Assembly: GCA_023429135.1 (NCBI GenBank)
Contig: JAEYWD010000027.1
Location: 62,001 to 126,000 of the forward strand
Direction: 5' to 3'
DNA from: Bacteroidota bacterium
GTDB lineage: Bacteria; Bacteroidota; Bacteroidia; Bacteroidales; JAAUTT01
Length of the DNA: 64,000 nucleotides
The notes under the pieces are model-generated. The model saw only the letters and a program-made list of their open reading frames with translations, was not told the DNA's origin and ran no database searches. Positions 36,814 to 45,191 of the stretch are shown piece by piece. Each line of letters starts with the position of its first letter. Positions within the stretch are counted from its first letter, which is position 1. A program made the position numbers and the translations under genes.

Positions 36814-38064
36814 TTATCCTTCGCTTTCGTTTATGAGAGAATCCAAAGAATGTCCCATTTTATCGCGTTTGGTACGCAAATAAAATTCATTGTAAGGATT
36901 TGGTTCAACCTCTATAGGCACAATATCGGTAATCTGCAAACCATAAGCTTCCAATGCAATACGTTTTACCGGATTATTGGTCATCAGCCGGATTTTTCCC
37001 AATCCCAGTTCTCTTAATATACTAGCTCCTACCCCATAATCGCGCTCATCGGCTTTAAAACCGAGGTCGAGATTTGCCTGAACAGTATCTCTTCCCTCCT
37101 CCTGCAGTTTATAAGCTTTTATTTTATTGAACAGTCCAATTCCACGGCCTTCCTGATTCATATACACCAATACCCCCCTACCCTCTTTTTCAATCTTCTT
37201 CATGGCCTGATGAAGCTGAGGACCGCAATCGCAACGCATTGAACCGAAGATATCTCCCGTTAGACACGAAGAATGTACGCGCACTAAAACAGGTTCATCT
37301 TTATTCCACGAACCTTTTATTAAGGCAACATGCTCATAACCATTGGAAAGCTGGATAAAAGGAATGAGATCGAAGTTACCGAATTTGGTAGGCAGATTAA
37401 TGCGCACACCTTTCTTGATAAGCGATTCGCTCCTTAACCTATAAGTAATTAAATCTTCTATTGAAATAATTTTAATATTCAGTTTGACTGCAAGTTCCAT
37501 CAGTTGAGGCAAGCGAGCCATGGTTCCATCTTCGTTCATTATTTCGACCAGTACACCTCCCGGTTTCAAACCGGCCATGCGGGTAAGGTCGATAGCCGCC
37601 TCAGTATGGCCTGCACGACGGAGGACGCCTTTATCGCGGGCAATTAAAGGGAAAATATGACCAGGGCGAGCCAGATCCTCCGGCTTAGTGGCCGGATCGA
37701 CCAATGCCTTTATGGTGCGGGCCCTGTCGGATGCAGAAATACCGGTGGTAATACCCGGTGCTATTAAATCGACAGAAACGGTAAATGCGGTTTTATTAAG
37801 TGCATTACTGTTCGAAACCATCAGTTCGAGTTCAAGTTCCTTGCACCGGTTCTCTGGCAGAGCTGCACAAATTAGTCCACGACCATGAATGGCCATGAAA
37901 TTGATAATTTCGGGGGTAATAAGATCGGCTGCAGCAATAAAGTCACCTTCATTCTCCCTGTTTTCATCGTCTACTACAATAATCATCTTGCCCTGACGGA
38001 TATCCTCCACAGCTTCGTCGATGGTATTGAGCTTTATTTTATCGTTTGGTTGGTTCCCAGACAT
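36814..38064 (-). CDS. ribBA: Bifunctional RibBA: DHBP synthase / GTP cyclohydrolase II
   Basis: 416 residues. N-terminal 3,4-dihydroxy-2-butanone-4-phosphate synthase (about 10-205): DDENRENEGDF, GITTGISASDRA, GHIFPLIARDKGVLRRAGHT. C-terminal GTP cyclohydrolase II (about 215-405): zinc cysteines in SSCLTGDIFGSMRCDCGPQ, NQEGRGIGL, and LTNNP-type LMTNNPVKR. Makes both riboflavin precursors. The start overlaps the upstream glycosyltransferase gene by 26 bp, an unusually deep overlap for different functions. I see no FMN riboswitch; the gene sits inside a polycistron. Confidence 0.95.
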   Translation of the reverse strand: MSGNQPNDKIKLNTIDEAVEDIRQGKMIIVVDDENRENEGDFIAAADLITPEIINFMAIHGRGLICAALPENRCKELELELMVSNSNALNKTAFTVSVDLIAPGITTGISASDRARTIKALVDPATKPEDLARPGHIFPLIARDKGVLRRAGHTEAAIDLTRMAGLKPGGVLVEIMNEDGTMARLPQLMELAVKLNIKIISIEDLITYRLRSESLIKKGVRINLPTKFGNFDLIPFIQLSNGYEHVALIKGSWNKDEPVLVRVHSSCLTGDIFGSMRCDCGPQLHQAMKKIEKEGRGVLVYMNQEGRGIGLFNKIKAYKLQEEGRDTVQANLDLGFKADERDYGVGASILRELGLGKIRLMTNNPVKRIALEAYGLQITDIVPIEVEPNPYNEFYLRTKRDKMGHSLDSLINESEG

Positions 38065-39199
38065 TAGCTTTAACTCCTATAAGATATTTAAAAAACCCTA
38101 CTAAAAGAGCAAGGTTCATAGTGTAAAAATGCGTAACAAAGCGCAAAATTATAATTTGTAAGTGAATTTTTTTCAAATAAAAATCAGCTACTGAGGTCAA
38201 AATGCTAAAAAGCTGCATGAGCATCAGAATTTTATACAATGTACCTTCATCCCATAAAACGGCATTAAGAATCAGCATGGCAACAAGAAAAAATGGTCCG
38301 AGCCAACGTATTACCTTGTGCGAAAAGAAACAAAAACTCATGGCATTGAACCTGAAAAGCAGAGGTGTAAATACCTTCAGATTCTGAATATTACCCACAC
38401 CAATCCGCACCTTCCTTCTGAATTCTTCAGCTAATCGGCTTGTAACATTCTCGTAACAAACAGATTTGGTATCCAGAATTACTTTGTACTTCTTTTCCAG
38501 CACTTTCATACTGATAAAGAAGTCGTCGACTGCAAAATCAGGCGGCACATGTGGAATTAAATCTTTACGTATGGCATAACAGGCACCATAAATTCCAATA
38601 CAACAACCAAAAGCAACACCTTCATCGTATTTCACCTTTATTTCCTGCGACATAAAAGTACTTTCCTGATGCGCAATTCCTTTACAGTTTGCATTTTTAT
38701 TGATGATGGTAGCTCCGGCAATTCCAATGCTATCATCCTGAAAATGCCTGAGCATGGTCTTAATGGCATTCTTCTCCAGTGTAGCCTTGGCATCAGTTAA
38801 AATTAGAAATTCACCAGTTGCAACGGCAACACAATCGTTTATTACAGCGCTTTTACCTCTTCGCTCAGCAAAAAACAGTGGTTTCAGAAAAGAGCAGGTC
38901 CCGGAAATTCCTGTGATTATTTCGTTGGTTCGATCGTTGGATCCATCGGAACCAACAATTATTTCAATTTTATCCGAGGGGTAATCACATTCTATAATAT
39001 TCTGAATTTTACCGGCAATATGAGACTGCTCATTATAAACGGATATAATAACCGAAACTTTCGGAAAATGTATCAAGTCCGGTAAAACCTTTGTTTTCTT
39101 CGATTTATTCTTACTTATAATCCTGATAATGACAGGAAAGATAAAGTATGAATAAAACAAAAGTGCGATTAAAACCCAAAATAATATCTCAGCAATCAT
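38039..39199 (-). CDS. Family 2 glycosyltransferase with membrane segments
   Basis: 386 residues. An N-terminal membrane segment (about 3-28) precedes the GT-A domain: VSVIISVYNEQSHIAGKI, IIVGSDGSNDRTNEI (nucleotide-binding), the DAKATLEK metal-binding variant of DxD, and AVDDFFISMKVLE. RRKVRIGVGN occupies the QxxRW position. Three or four C-terminal membrane segments (about 275-375) point to a processive enzyme or a surface polysaccharide enzyme. It is adjacent to another glycosyltransferase 12 bp upstream. Confidence 0.9.
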   Translation of the reverse strand: MIAEILFWVLIALLFYSYFIFPVIIRIISKNKSKKTKVLPDLIHFPKVSVIISVYNEQSHIAGKIQNIIECDYPSDKIEIIVGSDGSNDRTNEIITGISGTCSFLKPLFFAERRGKSAVINDCVAVATGEFLILTDAKATLEKNAIKTMLRHFQDDSIGIAGATIINKNANCKGIAHQESTFMSQEIKVKYDEGVAFGCCIGIYGACYAIRKDLIPHVPPDFAVDDFFISMKVLEKKYKVILDTKSVCYENVTSRLAEEFRRKVRIGVGNIQNLKVFTPLLFRFNAMSFCFFSHKVIRWLGPFFLVAMLILNAVLWDEGTLYKILMLMQLFSILTSVADFYLKKIHLQIIILRFVTHFYTMNLALLVGFFKYLIGVKANVWEPTKR

Positions 39200-39211
39200 G
39201 TATCATAAACG

Positions 39212-40408
39212 TTAAACCGGAATCAACTTCCGGTAAAAACTCCCGACCTTATTTGCGAGGGCTAAGTTATCGAATTCTTTGGAAATAAAAGCCCTTGCTT
39301 CTGCTCCAATTGAAATCCTTTTATGTTTATCAGTTAACAAATCCTTTATATTCTGAACAAAAGACTCAACATCATCGGCTATCATCAATTCTTTACCCGG
39401 TGTAATTTCAATTCCTTCAGCAGCTTTCGATGTAGCCACAATTGCTTTCCCCATGGCCATTCCTTCCAAAATCTTTATTCTTATACCACTCCCCGAAAAT
39501 AATGGAACAATTTGAATTTGAAACTCACTTATAAATTTCGGGGCATTGGCAATTTCACCGTAAAAATTAATTTTTTGTTTTTTTAGTCTGTCCGCTATCC
39601 ATGCCGGAGCATTTCTGCCTGCTACGTGAAGATGAACCTGTGGGCAATCGTTTCTAAGTTTTGGCCACACATTATCCAGGAACCAGATTAACCCTTTCTG
39701 ATTGGGAATCCAGTCGAGAGCTCCGATAAAAAACAAAGAATTTTCCATACCTTCTTCCTGTTGTGGATAGTGAGCCAGATAAATTCCAAACGGAATGGCA
39801 ATACATTGCAGCGGTTTGGAGAATTTAAGGATTGCTTTCAAATCGCTTTCAGATATTGCAACTACGGCATCAACCTCCGACATCAGCTCTGTTTCAAAAT
39901 TCCTGAGACGCTTAGCGAGAATCGACAGATAATATCTTTTGAATAATGACGATGTTTCGTTTTTAATATTTTCCCAAAGTAAATGCTCAATATTATGTGC
40001 CCTTAGCACCACCCTGGTGTTTGAATACTTTCGTATCTCCGGAAGGTAAACACCCATATGTAAGCCCTCGAGCTGGATGATATCGTAGCTGTTTTTACTT
40101 ATCAACCCAATTAGTGCCTCAGCAAAAACATTATTCCGGAACCGCGTTACATTATAGGGAGCTTTAGAGAAAAGCAGGTTATAAATAATTCCGGGGAGAG
40201 AGACCGCAGCCGGAACTTTAACTGCATGAACTGAAATACCATCAGTTTCGGAGGGTACATCCTCCTGAAAATGTTTCGAAGTATTGGCTGCAAGAATTGT
40301 TACTGTATGTCCATCCATTTGCAAAAGCCGGGCAAACGATATAATAGCCAGCGCCCCTCCATCCTTGGCAGGAAAAGGAACTTTTGTACATAAATGAAGA
40401 ACATTCAT
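39212..40408 (-). CDS. Glycosyltransferase family 4-like
   Basis: 398 residues, GT-B fold. N-terminal MNVLHLCTKVPFPAKDGGA, acceptor-binding domain to about 190, then the C-terminal nucleotide-sugar domain with FFIGALDWIPNQKGLIWFLD and GIRIKILEGMAMGKAIVATSK containing the E-x7-E type motif. Cytoplasmic side; substrate unknown. The start is 4 bp from the LptF/LptG stop, so the genes are linked. Confidence 0.9.
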   Translation of the reverse strand: MNVLHLCTKVPFPAKDGGALAIISFARLLQMDGHTVTILAANTSKHFQEDVPSETDGISVHAVKVPAAVSLPGIIYNLLFSKAPYNVTRFRNNVFAEALIGLISKNSYDIIQLEGLHMGVYLPEIRKYSNTRVVLRAHNIEHLLWENIKNETSSLFKRYYLSILAKRLRNFETELMSEVDAVVAISESDLKAILKFSKPLQCIAIPFGIYLAHYPQQEEGMENSLFFIGALDWIPNQKGLIWFLDNVWPKLRNDCPQVHLHVAGRNAPAWIADRLKKQKINFYGEIANAPKFISEFQIQIVPLFSGSGIRIKILEGMAMGKAIVATSKAAEGIEITPGKELMIADDVESFVQNIKDLLTDKHKRISIGAEARAFISKEFDNLALANKVGSFYRKLIPV

Positions 40409-40412
40409 GAGC

Positions 40413-41897
40413 TTAAAGCAAAGTTTTCTTTTTTTCTTTTGAAAAAATGTTTTGAAATTTTTTAAAGAAGTTCGAATACGTATCCATATTCAGGATAGCA
40501 GAATCGGTTGTAGCTTTATAGGTAAGAAAGATTCCAACCGGTAAAAGAATGAGAGCCGAGAGCCACATACCCATAAATGGAGAAAGCACACCTTCGCGGG
40601 CAAACTTTTCGCCGGAAATGGATAGCATGTAGTAAATTACAAAGAAACCCACTGAAACAACCACCGGCATCCCTAATCCACCCTTCCGGATGATAGCGCC
40701 CAAAGGAGCACCTATAAAGAAAAATATAAAGCATGCTATGGAAAGGGTGAATTTTCGCTGCCATTCAATATCGTATTTGCGCGCTCTGCGTATGGTATCG
40801 TCGTTATTTGTAAACGACGACATTATATACGATTTACTATCGCGGGCCAGGCTAAGGGCAGTGCTTATAACGCTCTGCTTCTCGGAGGACGACATTACCG
40901 CAAATAAACTATCGAAATTGGTTGAAAGAGGTTTCGGCTTAATTTTGACGGTATCGGCAACCTGGGAATTTTTTAAAATGGAAGGATGGTTCTGAAATAT
41001 TGTAGATACTTTGATCGTATTTGCAAGACTCCTTGAGCGATATTCAACATCCTTATACATGGAGTCAGCAAAAAAACTTAACTGCTTCAGATTTAACATC
41101 TGATAGTTTTGTTTGAATAGTTGTTCATCGGTACGGGTAAGTCCAAAGCCACTTAACTCAATATGAATGATCTCCTTTTCGAACTTATCGCGCTGAAAAG
41201 GATAAGTTGAAGGTCGGTACTGCTGCGACCGCTGTTGGTTAACAACGTCGGAGTACCGGTAACCGCTGTAAAGAGTTACCAATAAATATTTTTTATCCGA
41301 AGTAATTCTCATATAACCTGAGTCGGCCAGGGTAACAGACGTATTTCCGCGCCGTTCGGTATGATCGTATATTTTGATATTCCTCAGCAAATTGGTTTTA
41401 TAATCCTTTTTACCAATGTAGATGCTGTAATTTTCAATACCGTTATAGAAAACACCCTCGCGGATCTGAAGCTCGGGACGTTGCTGCTGGATATCGTACA
41501 ACAACGAGCGCATTTTGAGGTTAGTAATCGGAAGCAGGTAATTAGCAAACAGGAAGGCACCCACAGAAATAAAGAAACTCAGAATAATCAGAGGTCGCAT
41601 AATTCGTTGCAAGGAAATACCGGCGGCTTTAAGCGCAGTCAACTCATAATTTTCGCCCAGACTCCCCATGTTCATTAAAGAAGCCAGAAGAACAGCCAAA
41701 GGTATGGCCATGGGCACAAGACTTGCTGCGGTATAAACCAGTAATTCGGTAATGACGTGCATTTCGAGGCCTTTACCAACAAGATCGTCGATATATTTCC
41801 ACAGAAACTGCATGAGTAGCAGAAAAACCACTATAAAGAAGGTAAAAACAAAGGGCCCCAGAAAGGAGGTTATTATCAATTTATGCAGTCGCTTCAC
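40413..41897 (-). CDS. LptF/LptG-family permease
   Basis: 494 residues. Three N-terminal membrane segments (about 12-35, 55-85, 100-125), a periplasmic jellyroll domain (about 130-390), then three C-terminal segments (about 385-475). FLGPFVFTFFIVVFLLLMQFLW, LAVLLASLMNMGSLGENYELTALKAAGISLQRIM carries the cytoplasmic coupling helix of LptF/LptG. With LptB it extracts LPS from the inner membrane. The basic tail is followed by two glycosyltransferases, consistent with an envelope-glycolipid operon. Confidence 0.9.
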   Translation of the reverse strand: MKRLHKLIITSFLGPFVFTFFIVVFLLLMQFLWKYIDDLVGKGLEMHVITELLVYTAASLVPMAIPLAVLLASLMNMGSLGENYELTALKAAGISLQRIMRPLIILSFFISVGAFLFANYLLPITNLKMRSLLYDIQQQRPELQIREGVFYNGIENYSIYIGKKDYKTNLLRNIKIYDHTERRGNTSVTLADSGYMRITSDKKYLLVTLYSGYRYSDVVNQQRSQQYRPSTYPFQRDKFEKEIIHIELSGFGLTRTDEQLFKQNYQMLNLKQLSFFADSMYKDVEYRSRSLANTIKVSTIFQNHPSILKNSQVADTVKIKPKPLSTNFDSLFAVMSSSEKQSVISTALSLARDSKSYIMSSFTNNDDTIRRARKYDIEWQRKFTLSIACFIFFFIGAPLGAIIRKGGLGMPVVVSVGFFVIYYMLSISGEKFAREGVLSPFMGMWLSALILLPVGIFLTYKATTDSAILNMDTYSNFFKKFQNIFSKEKKKTLL

Positions 41898-41979
41898 GTC
41901 TTAATTTTAAATGGCTACAAAATTATAAACATAATTGCGATTGCATACGCTATTAAGTTAAATTATCTTAAAGCACGGA

Positions 41980-42357
41980 TTAAACACCAATACAGCGTTT
42001 CAACATATTTATCTGGGAATTCCATAGATCGATAGTCTCTTTTTTTTCCGAATCTTCAACAAAATCGGTTACCATAAGGGCGTTTTCGTTAGTAAGTTCA
42101 TCGGTAACGATTCGGAATTCGAAGAATGAACTATCCTGTTCTTCCTCTTCCCAACGAAAACGTATAAAAGACATATCTCGTTTTTGGATTACCTCAGCAC
42201 GTTGTGGTACTTTATCCCAGATAAAAGAAAAGAATTTTCCATCCACATTCACATCATCGGCAAACCACTCGGATAACCCGCCGGGAGTGCTAAGCCTTGG
42301 ATATAATACCAATGGCGAACAATTCATGGGATATTCCAAAATTAGTTTGTTCTTCAT
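41980..42357 (-). CDS. START-like (AHSA1/SRPBCC) small protein
   Basis: 125 residues. Begins MKNKLILEYPMNCSPLVLYPRLSTP and continues with GLSEWFADDVNVDGKFFSFIWDK, a typical helix-grip pattern; RFRWEEEEQDSSFFEF and the amphipathic C-terminal helix (about 105-125) complete the SRPBCC fold. This short Bacteroidota-specific group is of unknown function and may bind a hydrophobic ligand. Its distance to the LptF gene is 82 bp. Confidence 0.8.
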   Translation of the reverse strand: MKNKLILEYPMNCSPLVLYPRLSTPGGLSEWFADDVNVDGKFFSFIWDKVPQRAEVIQKRDMSFIRFRWEEEEQDSSFFEFRIVTDELTNENALMVTDFVEDSEKKETIDLWNSQINMLKRCIGV

Positions 42358-42518
42358 CTTTCCGGTTTCTAATTAATAATTTCAAATGTCGAAGGCAAAG
42401 GGTAAATACTCAATCAATGCACGCAATATAAGAAAAAATAATTAACTGCAAAGTTTTTGAAAAAGTTGTTAAATAATATCAGTGAGAATTATTTAAAGGT
42501 GGTTTGGTATTGGAGGTT

Positions 42519-42660
42519 TCAACAGCTTCCCCGGCAATGGTGGTTTCGACAAGCATCCTCGACAATAGTGGTTTCGACAGGCTCAACCACCGCGACAGGC
42601 TCAACCACCGGGATGCCCGAACCTGTCGAAGGGCAGGTGCCTGAGCCTGTCGAAGGCAAT
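42519..42660. repeat. REP-like cluster of GTTTCGACAGGCTCAACCACC-type elements
   Basis: Several partial copies of TTCGACAGGCTCA: direct copies at 42573-42585 and near 42593, inverted copies at 42619-42629 (degenerate) and 42642-42654 (perfect 13-bp inverse). A weaker 'ggtttcgacaagcatcctcgacaa' copy precedes them. The mix of direct and inverse copies with 'ggtgcctgagcctgtcgaag' is the well-known dispersed palindrome found in many Bacteroidota. A RAYT-type transposase may spread it; none is in view. Confidence 0.8.
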
Positions 42661-42719
42661 TGCGTGTAATTCTTTGACAATTCAGGTAACTTTTCAAACT
42701 CACCTTTTATCAAGGCCCT

Positions 42720-42900
42720 AAGTTCGCGCGCGTTTGTAACACGTGCAAAACTATAAGCTTAGATTCTTGCTGGGCAAATGTCGTTCGGAAACGACTGTTA
42801 AGAAAGGCACGGATTGCAAATCCGCGGCTGCTCTCGGGGGAACATGCGCGCTAGCGGAGTAACTTACTTTTAAACTATAAGCGTTATCGGCAGTCTTTGA
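42720..42900. repeat. Hairpin-rich repeat remnant
   Basis: Contains GTCGTT-CGGA-AACGAC (6-bp stem, 4-base loop) and CGGATT-GCA-AATCCG (6-bp stem, 3-base loop), framed by AAACTATAAGC at about 42748 and AAACTATAAGC at about 42874. It looks like a decayed mobile repeat rather than a gene. I cannot place it in a family. Confidence 0.4.
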
Positions 42901-43096
42901 AAGATTAAATCTCAGCCTCAAGATAAAGAAATTTTCTTAAAGGTTAAAGCGGTTGAAAATAGATAATTGTATAAAACAGGTTTGAATTTATCCCTCAAAA
43001 GTGGGAGTAAGTGGCGTGTTTTGGTGTAGAAAAGTGGAAAAATTGACTTTTTGAATCAAAAACCGGGACTTTTGAATACAAAATCCCGTTTTCCGC

Positions 43097-43590
43097 TCAC
43101 CATAAGGAAAGAGGGTCGTTTAATGCCTTAAAGCTGTTATCCAGCCCATTTAATATCAGGTGGTCGAGAACCTGAATATCCAGAAAAGTCCCACCCTGTT
43201 TGATTTTATTGGTGATTGCTATATCGGCATCGCTCGGGTTCATATTACCCGACGGGTGGTTATGCGCCAGAATAATAGAGCTTGCACCGGATTTCAGAGC
43301 AATTGCAAAAATGATTTTCTGATCGGTAACTGTACCGGAAATCCCGAAATATTTGATATTCCCATTACACGATTGGAACGGTTTAACAGCATTATTTTAA
43401 ACTGCTCGACTATTGCAATTTTCGTGGAATCCCAATTTTCGCGAAAAAGGATGTGTGCATCATCGGCACAGGTAATAACCGGCCTTTTTATCAGCTCCTG
43501 CGCCGGTTTATAAACAATATCGATTTCGTTCAGAATAAATTTCTTTACAGTATTTTCAAATACTCCGAGGTTAACACCTAATAGAAGTAT
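43097..43590 (-). pseudogene. RadC-like (JAB domain) gene remnant
   Basis: Two minus-strand frames together spell a RadC-family JAB protein. The first (from about 43590) reads LGVFENTVKKFILNEIDIVY and later CADDAHILFRENWDSTKIAI and EQFKIMLLNRSNRVMGIS. The second frame, from about 43350 to the stop at 43097, reads GTVTDQKIIFAIALKSGASS and ILAHNHPSGNMNPSDADIAI with the metal motif HNHPSG. An indel near 43345-43365 joins them. There is no start codon: a stop lies directly upstream and no ATG precedes the homology. It lacks the N-terminal HhH region of chromosomal RadC, as do the versions found on mobile elements. Confidence 0.85.
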
Positions 43591-43627
43591 TTAAGAAAAG
43601 AGCAAAACCGGCTACGCACAAAATGTA

Positions 43628-44662
43628 TTATGCGTATTTCGTAAAAACAATACCATGTTTTTCAAAAGAAATATTTCTTATAAGCTTCAGAATATCTCCT
43701 GATTGAGAAAATCCAATCCTTGCCCAATCCGTCATAAAATCATTTATCCTTTCATTAAATGATTTTACAATTTTTTTCTGAATATCTGTTAAATATTCAT
43801 GTGGCTCAATTAAAAATATATTTTCAGTATTAAAACCGTCAGTTTTAACCCAATTATTTATCGAAATATATGATTTTAATTCTTTTGTATTATTCTCTAA
43901 GCATTTCAAAACACATTCATTAAAAATTTCTGGAGTAATACTCGATGTTCCGTTATTTATCACAATTACTCCCCCCTTCAAATCGGGCTTATTTAAAAAT
44001 TCTCTGGTTGATTTAATCTGTTTAGATGCGGATTTAATTGCGCCTTGTATTGGCTGTCTAAAGAGATTTATATAAGTATTCCAATTTAACTCATCAATAT
44101 TTTCAGGCGATATTGATAAATAGTTTTCATTCTCCTTGTATAAAAGCTCAGCAAGTTTATTCTGAACAGAAGATTTTAATAATCTCTCTTCTTCAATTAT
44201 TTTGAGTTCAAAAATAAAACCATCAATCAAATAATCGGCATTGCGCGGCAAAGCTCCATTCTGCGATTGAATCAGAATTCTATGTCCACCGGCACTTTCT
44301 ATAACCCTATCAATAAACTTCTCAGATATTTTAGGGAATAACAAAGGCGGAGAGTCCTTAAATCCAATCCAATTATCAGTAAACGCAGTCAAACAGAATC
44401 TTTCATTTCTTGCTTTTAAATAAGCATTAAGAAATTGTCCTCCTTCTTTGTAAACAAGCGATTCTATAAGCGTTGACTTATGTGGCTGCGTTAAAGGAAT
44501 CCAGTGTTCCTTTTTTAATATATGCATCAGCATGTCAGATGCTGATGCTTTATCATCTTCTCCGACTAAAACAACAATCGTGGCAATTGTCCAAGGAAAA
44601 TATTTAGGATGGTCATCTGAAGGATGGCCTTTAAGGATAAATCTTTGGACAAAGTTGCTCAT
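43628..44662 (-). CDS. Unknown protein with PD-(D/E)XK-like motif
   Basis: 344 residues, no signal peptide or membrane segment. I do not recognise the family. The stretch NADYLIDGFIFELKIIEEER has D147-x4-E152-x-K154 in a strand-turn-strand setting typical of PD-(D/E)XK nucleases, and a conserved-looking SAGGHRILIQSQNGALPRN precedes it. The remainder is helical and acidic/basic mixed. It starts 3 bp after the HEPN stop, so it is the last gene of the fic-HEPN unit. A nuclease role is inference from the motif and from context. Confidence 0.55.
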   Translation of the reverse strand: MSNFVQRFILKGHPSDDHPKYFPWTIATIVVLVGEDDKASASDMLMHILKKEHWIPLTQPHKSTLIESLVYKEGGQFLNAYLKARNERFCLTAFTDNWIGFKDSPPLLFPKISEKFIDRVIESAGGHRILIQSQNGALPRNADYLIDGFIFELKIIEEERLLKSSVQNKLAELLYKENENYLSISPENIDELNWNTYINLFRQPIQGAIKSASKQIKSTREFLNKPDLKGGVIVINNGTSSITPEIFNECVLKCLENNTKELKSYISINNWVKTDGFNTENIFLIEPHEYLTDIQKKIVKSFNERINDFMTDWARIGFSQSGDILKLIRNISFEKHGIVFTKYA

Positions 44663-44665
44663 AAT

Positions 44666-45177
44666 TTAGGTCTCAATAGGCGCAAAAAAATTATTATTCA
44701 CATTCACATCAAGAGAAAGCCATGAATTCAGGATTACTAAGCAGTATTTTAATAATCTATAATTTCTGGAAACATCAGGCTCAAAATTTCCATTGAATTT
44801 CCCGCCATGGAAAAGATTATTTCTGGTATAACAAACAGCACATTTCAGTTTGAAGACATTAGAATCTGTTGGTTGAAACTGCCTTGTTTTCCAATCAAGT
44901 TGACCTCCATTCAGATACTGAATTTTTGGTGGCGAATTTAACAAATAGTCAACAGCATCCCTTAGCTCCATATTTATACCTGGATTAAAGGCATTTTCTT
45001 AGAATTTACAAATCTATCCCAACTCGGAAAAACCCCGTTATTTTTTTGCTGTGTAAATCCAGAAGCTTTTAGAGCATGCTCAAATCTTGAAAAGATGATA
45101 AAGAAATCATTTATCATCTTTCGGCCGCTTTCTTCAAATCGGCTATTTAGTTGGGTTAAGAAAACATCTGTATTCAT
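44666..45177 (-). pseudogene. HEPN-family gene split by a one-base frameshift
   Basis: Two adjacent frames (44974-45177, 67 codons; 44666-44971, 101 codons) make one protein of about 168 residues if a base is restored at about 44993. The first frame ends with three extra residues after WDRFVNSKKM; in the other frame the sequence continues ENAFNPGINMELRDAVDYLL, which connects smoothly. The second part carries a HEPN signature R50-N-N-L-F-H55 (RX4H) in CYTRNNLFHGGKF; the first has FIIFSRFEHALKASGF, typical of this group. HEPN proteins are often ribonuclease toxins. Either a true pseudogene, a programmed shift, or a sequencing error in an A-rich run. Confidence 0.75.
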
Positions 45178-45191
45178 TTTTTTAATGTGAA

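Larger units (their letters stand above)
42358..43096. other. Non-coding interval with REP-like repeats and hairpins
   Basis: About 740 bp without a supportable gene. The interval contains a REP-like cluster (42519-42660), two short hairpins near 42789 and 42815, and a repeated AACTATAAGC word (42749 and 42873). Short frames crossing the repeat are not genes. 42900-43096 holds nothing I can identify. It marks the left edge of the accessory region. Confidence 0.65.

Noticed and set aside
37000..39300. FMN riboswitch in front of ribBA
   Set aside because: The gene lies inside an operon and overlaps the upstream gene; no RFN-type conserved segments are seen.
42457..42713. Short frames on both strands across the REP-like cluster
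   Set aside because: They encode low-complexity translations of the repeat itself, have no ribosome site and no family similarity.
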